DNA of 64,000 nt, taken from the NCBI RefSeq assembly GCF_964275005.1, contig NC_092694.1, positions 35,923,042-35,987,041 of the forward strand, read 5' to 3'. Below the pieces are notes generated by a model that was not told where the DNA came from, did no database searches, and worked only from the letters and a program-made list of their open reading frames with translations. Made by a program: the position numbers and the translations under genes. Positions within the stretch are counted from its first letter, which is position 1, and each line of letters begins with the position of its first letter. Positions 39,401 to 50,492 of the stretch are shown here, in pieces. This stretch comes from Diadema setosum. Lineage: Eukaryota > Echinodermata > Echinoidea > Diadematoida > Diadematidae.

Positions 39401-39576
39401 TCTTTTGGAAGTTACCAGCAAATGTTGAAACATCCACCCCTTATTTCAGTGAGTCATACTTTGACCTACGTATTGGATTATTCCGATCGCGCAGCCTTTT
39501 TCTGTGTTTCTGTTCGTACATGAGCTGGCTCCCTCTTTGTCGGCGATCCAGATAATCGTGTCCTTGTTAAAGAACT

Positions 39577-39795
39577 ATTTCAATTCAGTTCAATTCAACT
39601 CAATTCAATTCAATTCAATTCAATTCTATTCAATTCAATTCAATTCAATTCAACTCAGTTCATTTCAGTTCCATTCCATTCCATTCAATTCAATTCAATT
39701 CAATTCAATTCAATTCAATTCAATTCAGATCAATTCAGTTCAATGACCACTCCACTTCGATTCGATTCAATTCAATTCAATTTGATTCAATTCAA
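39577..39795. repeat. (ATTCA)n array
   Basis: About 40 pentamers with occasional substitutions, continuous with the LINE tail on the minus strand. A long open frame across it is an artefact. Confidence 0.9.
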
Positions 39796-40031
39796 AGTTA
39801 CTTTTATTTCCTTCAATACCAATCGTTAGGCTACAGTGAAATCAAATTGTGATGACATCTATGTACATTGAAGGAGATTGATAAACTGAAAGACAAAAAG
39901 CGACTACTGGTTGTTCTACTCGTATTTATGTAATTAGAGCTTCTTCTACTGGTACTTACTTTTACAGGGATGAGGAAGAATAGGGAGCAACAAGAAGGAA
40001 AAGGAAATTTTGAGCAAAAAGAAAAGGAAAG

Positions 40032-40069
<38 letters not shown>

Positions 40070-40300
40070 GACGAAGAATAAGTCGGCCTAGTAGAAAAAG
40101 GAGAAAATATAAAATTATTATCATGATGATGAATTGGGAAATTTTGCACCTAAGTCTTAAAGTAATCAAAAATTGAATAACAAAAGGTTCTCTACAATGA
40201 TAATGCAAGAGTGATATAAAGATAGAAACGTGTAATCTATAAGGACAATGGATCCATGTGATTAAAAGAAAAGAGTTAGTTATTGAAAGCCCGCCTGTTT
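39577..40300 (-). mobile_element. LINE 3' end with expanded (TTGAA)n tail
   Basis: On the minus strand GGTATTGAAGGAAATAAAAG leads into TTTGAATTGAATTGAATC and a long (TTGAA)n array (39577-39795). The upstream part is pyrimidine-rich with a (TC)n run at 40035-40067. It resembles the tail of the element at 28726-29502. Confidence 0.5.
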
Positions 40301-40870
40301 GCATGAATCGGTGACGATACTAATTCTAACAGCACAAATGAACGTCTGGTATACATGGTCAGCTAACTTTCCAGTTTCACTTGATTTGCGAACAATGGAA
40401 AACAATGCACATGCTTAATACCCAAACATGCATGATCATAATTATTCAAAATAGAGATATGAAATGGGAAGGAAATTTATTTGACATACAGAATGATCAT
40501 TACCATAATATTATTATAGGATCGGTATTGTTTTCAGTTGCTGACACCTGGGGTCCGTGTAAACGCGAGCAATTCGCGAAGGATTATAAAGACATGATAT
40601 CAGGAGGGGACCTAAATAATTGTCCTGTCTTTGAAATTTACGATAAAAGAAAATTAACGATACTTTCATAATAAAGAAGTGAATTCATAATAAATATAGG
40701 CTTCGAAGAATCAACATTGTCAATAGCACCTCATTCGCAATGCCTTCAGGGAGGGTCAACCTCCGGACCTGTGTAATAGGAATGAAATTCGTTCGCCCTT
40801 ATGGTTGTGAGCATAATCATGGCGTTCATGTAATGTTCTCCTTAATTCGTGTTCTATCATACTCAATTCC

Positions 40871-40909
<39 letters not shown>

Positions 40910-41138
40910 GGTCTTAGAGTTTTTACCCAGGGTAGCCTCTTCAGTGTTGTCACTGCTCTACCAGAGGGCCCTGCTATTATTATTACCCTAGCGTTGCCAG
41001 GTACCCATTTATACACCTGGGTCGAGAGGGACACAGTGGGTTAAATCATCTTGTCCAAGGACGTAAGCACTGGGCGGGATTCGAACTCGGGTCCTCCGAT
41101 CGGGAGTCGGGAGTCTTATCCACTATGCCACAGCGCCC
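40910..41138 (-). mobile_element. tRNA-derived SINE with (TTA)n tail
   Basis: On the minus strand it opens GGGCGCTGTGGCATAGTGGA, with an A-box-like GGCATAGTGG, and a B box GAGTTCGAATCC about 50 bases later. A central part follows (CTCGACCCAGGTGTATAAAT, GGGTACCTGGCAACG) and the copy ends in (TTA)n at 40874-40909. tRNA-related head, unrelated body and simple tail are the SINE hallmarks. The body resembles domains shared by SINEs of many invertebrates, but I cannot name the domain with certainty. Confidence 0.75.
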
Positions 41139-41359
41139 AATATCTGTAGAAGATGTGACAAGATATCTTCCGATAATACATTTTTTTTCTAATAATTATC
41201 CAGTACTACAGATGCTGATGACGATCACCGAGCGAAAATTGTCGCATGAGCAATAAATAGAAAAAGGCCTCAGTGTCAGATATAGTGCAACACCTAAATG
41301 GCCATTTAATAATGTCTCATCTCACTGGCTTGGAACGTCGCCGCGACTGGTGCAACTTG

Positions 41360-41472
41360 AAAGACCCCCTCCCCCCCCCCCCCCAAAAAAAAAAAAAAAC
41401 AACAACAACAACAACAACAACCAAACACAACAACACACAAACAAACAAACAAACAACAACAACAAGAAAATG
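41360..41472. repeat. Poly-C, poly-A and (AAC)n compound simple repeat
   Basis: A C run, an A run, then AACAACAACAACAACAACAA and CAAACAAACAAACAAAC. Confidence 0.9.
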
Positions 41473-41489
41473 GGGGGGGGGAACAAATT

Positions 41490-41790
41490 CCAAGGCGACG
41501 TTCGAGACGTCTCTGTAAATTATAAACAAGGCGACAACTAAGCTATTCGTGCGGGAGTCGTCGCGACGGCTCCGAGATGCCTTTTTAGTCGCGGAGACGT
41601 CTCCGCAGACAGTGCTTACGTCTCCATATCGTTGCGGTAGATTGTCAACTGGTGATTGTCATGGGTCTCTAGACGTCTCGGAGACTTCGCGGACATTAGT
41701 TGCGTTCCGTGACTTGGCCGAAACTTTCAAGTCGAGACATCGCGGAGACGCCTCCGAGACCAAATGGAGACTGCGAAAAGTCTGAAAAAA
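41490..41790. repeat. CpG-rich cluster of GTCTC/GAGAC palindromes
   Basis: GAGACGTC, GGAGACGTCTCCG, AGACGTCTCGGAGAC and GGAGACGCCTCCGAGAC recur in both orientations in a CpG-rich stretch that contrasts with its AT-rich flanks. It could be an unrecognised inverted-repeat element or a CpG-rich regulatory region. Confidence 0.5.
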
Positions 41791-42418
41791 AAATGAACAT
41801 ATTCGATTCTCTCGCGACTCACCTGAGACCAGCCTAGTCTGCAGGCGATAAATGTAGAAAGGGGAAATAATTACCTGTCCTGAACTGCCTGCTGTCACCC
41901 TCTAGACGATCAGTTCACGATACAGCAGTTTCACATGTGATGCAGAAGCTTTCGGGTGGCCCGGTAAATCCAGCCATCGTTGCCAAGCAACAACACGTCA
42001 GACACTGCGTAGACGAGATCTTTCGTTTGGTATAGAACCCACTGAAGAGCTGTAATAATTTCACACCGCGTTCAGTTTAGCATTGATAGAGGTTCCATCA
42101 AAACCAGACCTAAACTAAGAAAGTTCATGATTTTATATTCTCACACGTTTTCAGAAAACAGTATAATGTAGCGAACACAATATGCAAATTGCAGGAGGTG
42201 AGGACATGTTGCCGACCAATATTCCCACTGACCTGTAGATTACTTTTTAGTAATTTTTCTTCATTTCTTCAAAGAAGTAAAAGAAAATATCCTTTGGATC
42301 AAATGTCTTAGTTTTGTAATAACCTTTATGCAGCGATCGATGCACCACGGACGGACGTGCTTGAACTAGTGTTCCGCCAAGCATAGAAGTTATAATAGAT
42401 CCGAGCAAAATCCCCAAA

Positions 42419-43244
42419 ATGCCGAACTCCGAAAGACCCAGACGAGGCAATGCTTCCAACAAGGCCGACGGATCCCCGAGACATGCACCTGAGAAACCGC
42501 TACATGAGCCTTGCACAACGGACAACACAGCAATGGAAGGAGCTCTCGACAACCTTTCCACAGCTATCCAAAATGCTATCGAGAAGCTACTTGCTGACGA
42601 CAAATTTGTCTCGTAACTGGTGAAATCCATCGAAACCCAGCTCATGTCCACCTTCTACGATACATTCTGCAAGGAATTAAAGGAATCGCTGCTGTGACAT
42701 CGAAAGCCGAGACACCCAGATTTCCTCGCTTTCACAAAAAGTGCAGGACCTGCAGGCTGACATGGACGAGGCAGAGCAGTACTCGCGGCGAAATTGCTTG
42801 ATATTCGCCGGTATAGAGGAGAGCAGCAACGAGTGCACCGACGACGTCATCCTCGACATATGCAAAGACGGCCTAGGAATCGACATCACGAGCAGCGACA
42901 TCGACAGAAGTCATCGTCTGGGTCCCGTCCTCGAGAAAAGTGGCAGTAACGACAACAAAAGGGCAAAACGCAATCGGCACATCATAGTGAAATTTACCAG
43001 CTATCGCATGAGAGAGAGGGTCTACAGCTCAAGATTCGATCTGCGAAAGAAAGGAATGAGCAACATCTACATCAACGAAAACCTCACGAAAGAGCGATCG
43101 CGGCTGTTTTGGAAACTGAAAAGGAGCCTGAAAAAGGGAACCCACAAACTCTGGACGCAGGATGGTAGGATCCTTGTCAAAACACCGAGCGGCGAACGAG
43201 TTACCATCACGAGGGAAAGCCATCTCCACAAAGTCGTTAAGTGA
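42419..43244 (+). pseudogene. LINE ORF1 (RNA-binding protein), broken
   Basis: Starts MPNSERPRRGNASNKADGSP. A TAA at 42614-42616 interrupts it, the same frame continues to a TGA near 42695, and a shift of frame near 42690-42700 joins the part from 42700 to 43244. The order is a basic N-terminus, a coiled-coil stretch (IESRDTQISSLSQKVQDLQA), then an RRM-like core with QYSRRNCLIFAGIEE, DRSHRLG, RHIIVKFTSYRMRERVY and IYINENLTKERSRLFW. These are standard landmarks of L1/CR1-type ORF1 proteins, which coat the element RNA. Confidence 0.8.
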
Positions 43245-43361
43245 GCATTCCATTTTGAACTTTTGAACTCTAACGTGTATTTTATAAGAGTACCCAGGAT
43301 ATAGGGTTTCTTCCGTTCATCTTACGTGTTCTATTTTTGTGTGTGTGTGTGTTTTTGTGTC

Positions 43362-46209
43362 ATGCATTCTCCCAATTTCCCAAAATACAAAGGTATGAAA
43401 ATTGCACATCTTAATATCAGAAGTTTAAGAAATAAGACATACGATTTGCTTCAATTCGTACAACAAAATCCGTACGACATCATGTCGTTATCGGAAACTT
43501 GGCTTGATGATGGTATCCACTCCAATATAATATCAATTGACGGTTATAAAATAGAAAGGAAAGATAGGGGCCAATTAGGTGGAGGTGTTGCATGTTATAT
43601 CAGAGAAGAGATTATTCATTTAAGAAGAAGCGATTTAGAATGTGATAACGTTGAAATTTTGTGGATTGAAATACGTATGACATGTAAAAGGCCACTTATA
43701 ATAGGAGTGGTATATCGTAAACCCGGAAATGATAACGCTTTTTTTGAATATTTAGAAGATTGTATTGACAAGATCCACAACTTTACTGATGATATAATAC
43801 TCATTGGTGACTTTAATTGCAATATGCTGACTTCTAATCATCTTTCTCGTAAAATGAATGATTTGTGTAATGCACAGGCCATGTTTCAAATAATTACAAA
43901 GCCGACTCGTATATCTCCCCACAGCTCAACTTTAATAGACCTGATTTGCCTACCTTAAGATATGGGGCCGCTCCCATCTGGAGTTCAATCTCTTGGTCTG
44001 AGTGACCATTCACTCATCTTTCTGGTATACAAAGCCTTACCACAAAAAACGAAGCCCCAGGTATTTACGTTTCGTTCCTTTCGATCCTTTGATGAAAATG
44101 CCTTTTTGTCCGACTTACCAGCAATCAAGTAGGAAGATGTTCTGGTAGAAAATCTTGGAGTAGACTCTATGTGGCAAAAATTTCATGCATTGTTCATAAA
44201 ACTAAGTGATAAACACGCCCCATTTATATCGGTCAGGAAAAAGGTTAGGGGAGCGCCCTGGATTAATGATGATTACCTCCAGCTTGCGAGAGAACGTGAT
44301 TACAATAAGCAAAAATTTGATCGAACAAAAGAAAACTACTACTGGGAACGATACCGGGTGGCTCGCAACAAGGCTAACAACCTCAATAAGAAGTTACGCA
44401 AGAGATACTTGCTAAGCAGACTGTCTGAAACCTGTAATAACCCCAATAAGTCCTGGAAAGTTTTAAACAACCTTCTACCTAACAAAAAACAGGTTCAAGA
44501 TAATAGCATCACTGTAGATGGAGAAATTGTCACTGACCGTGTAAAGCTGGCAAACGACTTTAATGCTCTCTTTTGTCGTATAGGGAGCATGAATAACAAC
44601 TTGCCCCCAATTGATGTGAATAAGATGTGTACACTAGCAACCGTAGATTCAAGGTTTACTTTTGATGAGATAACAACAAATTTTGTACAGAAAGAGCTGG
44701 ATAAAATCAATTGTAAGAAGAGTATAGGACTTGATGATATTCACCCAAGACTTCTCAAATGTGGATCTCATTTTCTAGCAAAACCTTTGGCTCTTTTGTT
44801 TAACTGTTCATTACAAACTGGTGACGTACCCAATGATTTTAAACGTGCGAAAATCATTCCTATTCCAAAGTCCAAAAACTCAACTGAGATGTCGAATTTC
44901 AGACCTATATCAATTCTGCCCATCGTTTCAAAAATCCTTGAAAAAGCTGTTCAAAAGCAATTATATGATTATTTACACAGGCAACACCTGTTATCTGAGA
45001 GACAATCTGGATTTCGTCCAGGACATTCTACAACTACATGTCTGACAGAAATTTGCGACTCCATTTTGGACTGTTTAGACAAAGGGTTAATCACCGGCGC
45101 TGTATTTCTAGATCTTAAAAAAGCATTCGATATCATACCGCATGAAGGTCTGCTAGAAAAACTACCGTATTATGGTGTTCAGGGCAACGAACTTACGTGG
45201 TTTGCCTCATATATAAAAAATAGACAACAATGTGTGTCTTTCAGATGTGTAATGAGTGGGCTCCTTCCAATGTTATCCGGTGTACCTCAAGGCTCTATCC
45301 TTGGGCCGCTTCTTTTTTGTGTTTATATCAACGACATATGTAGATTGCAATTTCATGATAAGACGAGAATTTCTCTGTATGCCGATGACACAGCCATTTT
45401 CAACTCTTCTAAGGATGTTCGTACAATTCAGGCCTCGCTGCAAAAAGATTTAAACACTCTTTCTTCCTGGTTTCAGAACAACGGAATGAGGGTTAATGGT
45501 GAAAAAACAAAAGTTATGATATTTGCTTCGAAAAGGAAAAGAAATGGTTTAGATATGAGTTTAGAATTTGATGGTCAGTATCTGGATATTGTCAATGATA
45601 TCAAATATCTTGGAGTAATTATCACAGACAGTCTAGATTGGTCACTTCACATTGAACGTATCATAAAAAAAGACGGCCTGCACATTAGCTTGTATTCGGC
45701 GCATTCGGTCTTGTATTACCATGAAAATGGCTGCGCAACTATACTTCTCACTGGTATTGCCAAACATAGACTACTGTTGTACTGTTTGGGGCACATGCAC
45801 CAAGACTAACTTGGTCAAATTACAAAGGGTCCAAAACAAAGCTGCCCGACTCGTAATGCAGGCAGACTAGTATTCTCCCGTTCACAACTTGTTGAATAGA
45901 TTGAGGTGGCAAAGTGTACAAAAACGCATTGAGTATCAGTACTGCGTAGCTGTATATAAAGTCTTGAACGGATTAGCCCCATCATACTTATGTCCTATGG
46001 CTACAAGGCGTCAAATCACGTACGAAACTCGATATGCCTTATCTTGCCCATTGTTCATCCCCATGCCTAAAACAGAATACAAAAAACGTACATTTTCCTT
46101 CTTCGCTTGCTCTCTTTTCAACAATCTTCCCAGTTTTATTCTATCGTCAAACTGCCTCGAAAGGTTTAAAAGACAAATTCGATCAACAAATATAAACTCA
46201 GATTTTTGA
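43362..46209 (+). pseudogene. LINE ORF2 (endonuclease and reverse transcriptase), broken
   Basis: Endonuclease: LNIRSLRNK, SETWLDDG, VYRKPGN, GDFNCN, STLIDL and LSDHSLIF, all the usual catalytic landmarks. In-frame TAA at 43956-43958 and TAG at 44130-44132 interrupt it without changing frame. Reverse transcriptase: FRPISILPIVSKILEK, GFRPGHST, VFLDLKKAFD, SGVPQGSILGPLLF and LYADDTAIF, with the three catalytic Asp kept. A frame change occurs in an A-run at about 45661-45672. The continuing frame has a TAG at 45868-45870 and ends at 46209 with the typical LINE tail LFNNLPSFILSSNCLERFKR. There are thus at least three stops and one frameshift. Confidence 0.88.
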
Positions 46210-47578
46210 TATGTTAAAATGATGAGCAATTAAGAGTTTATACATATTAGTATGCACTTATTTCTGTATCATTATGTTTCTCAATGCTCATTGTTTTTAG
46301 TACATTATGATATGATTTCTGATCTTGCCTTTGGTACTATTTTAATATGCGCTACATTTTTTTTTTTTTTTTTAATCCTTGCATCTATATCTGTGTATGA
46401 TAACGCATCTCTATTTTCTCACATTTTTCTTTTACTTTTCATATGTTTGTTTCGATTACTTTTGTCTTCTCTTTTCTTTTTGTTTGCGTTACACTGTGTA
46501 AACCTACCTGCAATATTTCAATTTTCTGAACAAAGTGTGAAAGTGTACTTTTTACTCGTTGCCATATCACTTTTTGGCCATTATTTTTGTACATTCTGGT
46601 AACATAATTTATTTTGTTTTTGCATATGGTAATCTCCTGCTGTTTTTTACTTTTAATTTGTTAATTTTTGTATCTTTTTTACTTATGTATAGATATCACA
46701 TCTTGCTTGTTTCTATGTGTTCGTTTGCTTTCTTTTTTTGTTGCTGTTGTATTATGTGATTTTTACTCGCAATATGTACTATTTGTAACAGGGCTCACTT
46801 GAAAAGCAGGCCCTTGGGGCCTGAACGTGACTACCCTGTTCCTTCTTTTTTAAATAAAACTGAATAAATAAATAAATAAAATCGATGCCTTTTAGGGAAT
46901 CGGGGTTCTTGTAGCTTCAATAAGTCAAAGTCGAAAACGCCAAAGTATGATTTCTTCGATGTGTTCGTCTACAAACTATAAAGTGTCATCATTAGTCTCT
47001 TTTCTATTTGTTTCGGTTAAGACAAACACAAGCCAAGCAACAACAAGAACAACAAAAGCAAAAACAAAAACAAGAACAACAACATTAAAAACTACAACAA
47101 TCATGTGGGATTAAAGAATTCATGACTTTCTCACTTTGTGCCGGTATTGATGAAACTTTTTCCATTCTGTAATTCTTCTTCTTTTTTTTTCTTTTTTTTT
47201 TTTTACATTTCTCTGATGCTCAGAAACGCCAATTATAATACGGCGTGTACATGTAATTACATTTTGACTTAGATAAGTAAATAGAAAGTTTATTAGGTGA
47301 TCCCGCATTCTCGCCTTTGATATTTACATGGATAGATAGCTACCAGATGCAAGTTAACGTGCCATACAATCATACCAGTTATTATTAGAGGGTACATTGC
47401 CACATTTCAGAATCTTGTTTCGAGATAAAAAGGGGATATCCATTTGGTGTTTATGCGCATGTACTCTTTCTCTTTCCTCTTCTTCTTCTTCTCCTTCTCT
47501 CAATCTCTCTGCCTCTCCTTGTCTTTCCTTATTCTGCTTCCTTCTGTTTCTCTTTATCTCCCCATCTTTCCCCATGTA

Positions 47579-48001
47579 CAGTTCGACCTCGATTATCCGG
47601 CCATGTCGGGACCGGCGCTCATCCGGATAAGCGAATTGGCCGGATATGGGAGACACAATGTTAATGTATACAGTTGCCGTCCAAGCTGCCGTCCCAGTGT
47701 ATTGGCAGCTAGGTAGGTAGCGTACCCCGCAACGGTGGTGTAATCTATGCTAGCCTGCGCAAAATTGTAGTCCCTTCTTCACAAAAATAAAGTATATCTT
47801 TATGTGAAAATCAGACATGTTTTACCTCATTAGATATTGAGAAACCTATTATGCACATCTTATGAAATCAGTGAAATAGATCCATGAAAGTCACTGTTTT
47901 TTCTCAATTTTTGGATGAAAAAAAAGTCCTTCACTGCGTGAACGCGTCCGGATAATAGAGATTTCCGGATAAAAGGAGGCCGGATAATAGAGGTCGAACT
48001 G
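47579..48001. mobile_element. pogo/Tigger-like MITE
   Basis: Left CAGTTCGACCTCGATTATCC, right GGATAATAGAGGTCGAACTG, an inverted repeat matching at all but one of 22 positions. TA precedes the left end; the right flank is CA, one base changed. The CAGT...CCTCGATTATCCGG end is typical of pogo/Tigger MITEs. Internal CCGGATAA motifs repeat. No transposase frame. Confidence 0.8.
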
Positions 48002-48039
48002 CACTCCGTTTCTCTCTTCTCCCTCTTTTCCGCTTCCAT

Positions 48040-48560
48040 TTCTGTACTGACTTTCTCTTTCTTGTCAGCGTTGTTTTGGTTTTCTGCAAGACGTAGACCT
48101 CATGCTTGCTTTTACCCTATATCTTTCCAATTTTGTTATGCAGTCTATCTGTGTAATAACACTAGAATGCACTTACTGCCACGCCTTTTTTAATTTCAAT
48201 AAGCCAGTTAAGTTTTTGTTGTTGTTGTTGTTTTTTTATGTGCGTTGTTTTCTGTAATTATTTTCTGTAATATATACTATGTGTATTGCTCTTATTCATT
48301 ATGCTAGGAAATCAGACTGTAAATCAGTTCATATCCTTGTTCATGACAACAAATTATTGAATCAAATTAAATTAAATCAAATTAAATTGAATTGAACTGA
48401 ATTGAATTGAATTGAATCAAATTGAATTGTAAATCAGTCTACTATATCCTTGCTCATGATAACAAATTATTGAATTAAAATAAATCAAATTAGATTAAAT
48501 TGAATTGAACTGAATTGAATTGAATTGAATTGAATTGGATTGAATTGAACTGAATTGAAA
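48040..48560 (+). mobile_element. LINE-like 3' end with (TTGAA)n tail, partly duplicated
   Basis: TGTAAATCAGTTCATATCCT and ACAACAAATTATTGAATCAA are followed by (TTGAA)n. The block from about 48318 is repeated from about 48425 with a few changes, giving two tail arrays. The left limit is approximate. Confidence 0.45.
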
Positions 48561-50397
48561 AGTTTTTACATCCTATCGAAAATTTCCTACATTTATATCC
48601 TTTCGGTAAATCAGATTCTAGGCTAGATTATTGTAATCACGACAGTGAATAGGGTTATTGAAGGGAAAAATGTCCCAATTTTATTCCACCCGCGTACTCA
48701 CGCATCGGCTTTGTAATCTCATTCATTCTTGAAGAGAAACACTTTCGATTGTATGAAAGCCAGACTTCACTTTCGTGATTCTATCATGCAAAAAGTCGAC
48801 AAAGAAAGACGACGAATGACGTCATGAATCAGTTTTTTTCCCGTTCGCTTGTTTCTGCGACATGATTATTATCTCCCACAAGATAGAGTGAAAATAAAAC
48901 GCACGAATTCATTATTATATCGTCTATCTTATTACAGCCACCCCATGCAAGTTTCATCCTTTCTTACGAATTTCATTATGATGTTATGTCATGAGAAAGT
49001 AATAATAAGCGTTTGAATAAAATATCTGCGGGGAAAAAAATAAGATATCTGACTTTGCTGCCGTAATTGTGAATTATTAGTTGTCTTTTGAACAAAGCAA
49101 AATGAAGTCAGCGCTTGGGGCATGAATTGCGACATTAGTCCGACTTCCGACAAAATAGTATGTCCTTATTTAATATGCCTATTTATGCTTGATATTTTGT
49201 ATCACGGGTTACAATTCTTAACCTGAAACACTCGACAGAATATTAGGGACACAGAGAAATAACTGCTTTCTTCACTTTTATGATCGAGATTTTGCAAGGG
49301 CTTCTTTATCCACGCCCAGACGTGTGCTGGGGTGGGACTAAGCCATGCAAGTCAAAGTATAGGCTGCGTGACGAGTGATGAAAGCCAATACAGTCACTTT
49401 CATCGGCTCATCATTACTGGTCTACAACTCACTGCACATTTTGATCATAAACACGACAAAAATCACACTAAGATTGTGAAGATAAAATGAATGTGTCCAT
49501 TATCTTTACTGGGGAAAAGACTCTTATGTAAGTGATTATTCACATCGAAAGGAGTCTGTGTGTCTGTGTCACTCTGCCATTATTATGACCGTGATGTAGA
49601 AAGACCTTAAAAAAAGCTGAATGTAATGGCATGGGATCACTGAACTAGTAATTTGATTTACAAGCATTGCAAAGATGCTCGCCCCTTGTTGCTTACTAAT
49701 GATGATGGAAGGTCGTCTATAGAAGGACAAGGACCGGGAAACAATATTTTTTTCATTGTTTTTGTTGCTGGTAAAATGAAAAGAATGAATCTGGGGCTGA
49801 CTTGTATCATTATACAAAGTTGCGGCGGCTATTTTATACAGTGAATGAAGTAAAAAAAAATGTATAATGAAGACTCGCAATAGGTAATAGGGATTTTCTC
49901 TTTTGTTTTTACCATAATACAGTGAAATAACTAGAAATCAAGAATTGAGATTAGTGAGATCCCCTCCCTCACCCCCATCTTTCTTTCTTTTTCCGAGAAG
50001 TTGGATTGTAGTTAATGTCTTGTTTATTAAAATTGGAGGACGGTTGCCAAAGATAAACTATCACCAGAGCCCTCTACGTTCACTTTAATCCAATCCCAAC
50101 TACATCCAATACGCATTCTATCCACGGTTAGGCACTACGCCATTTAATAATCAAGAGAGTTTTGCAGACGTGAAAACCGCAGCACTACGTGTTGAGTTGC
50201 AAGAGACCACGATATTAACTAAATATAGACCTGTAGTATAGACCACTAAATACATGTACCATCTAGTAGCTTTGTCGGTGTGATTTGTTGGGGCAACGCT
50301 GCCAGAACATATTGCCAATTTTTCAGGCTCTCTCTTTCTTCCAAGGATGAAGCAGTCATCAATGCAGCTACCACTTTGGGGTCATCATCATATTAAA

Positions 50398-50492
50398 TCA
50401 CCACCACCATCATCATCGTCGTCATCGTCGTCATCATCATCATCATCATCATCACCATCATATATCATCATCATCATCATCATCATCATCAT
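50398..50492. repeat. (ATC)n microsatellite
   Basis: CATCATCATCGTCGTCATCG and further CAT triplets. Confidence 0.95.

Larger units (their letters stand above)
42330..46882 (+). mobile_element. Nearly full-length CR1-like non-LTR retrotransposon, inactive
   Basis: Layout on the plus strand: 5' leader, ORF1 (42419-43244), ORF2 with endonuclease and reverse transcriptase (about 43362-46209), a T-rich 3' UTR, then TAAATAAAACTGAATAAATA-type tail repeats to 46882. There are no long terminal repeats. Endonuclease plus YADD reverse transcriptase and an RNA-binding ORF1 place it in the LINE order; motif style suggests the CR1/L2 supergroup, but I cannot fix the clade without a tree. Both ORFs carry stops and frameshifts, so it cannot move by itself. 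Target-site duplications were not found and the 5' edge is approximate. Confidence 0.85.

Noticed and set aside
39504..39746. Frame with repeating Asn-Ser-Ile-Gln-Phe
   Set aside because: Product of the (ATTCA)n array, not a gene.
40381..40671. 96-residue open frame on the plus strand
   Set aside because: AT-rich, no motif and no splice context; judged to be chance.
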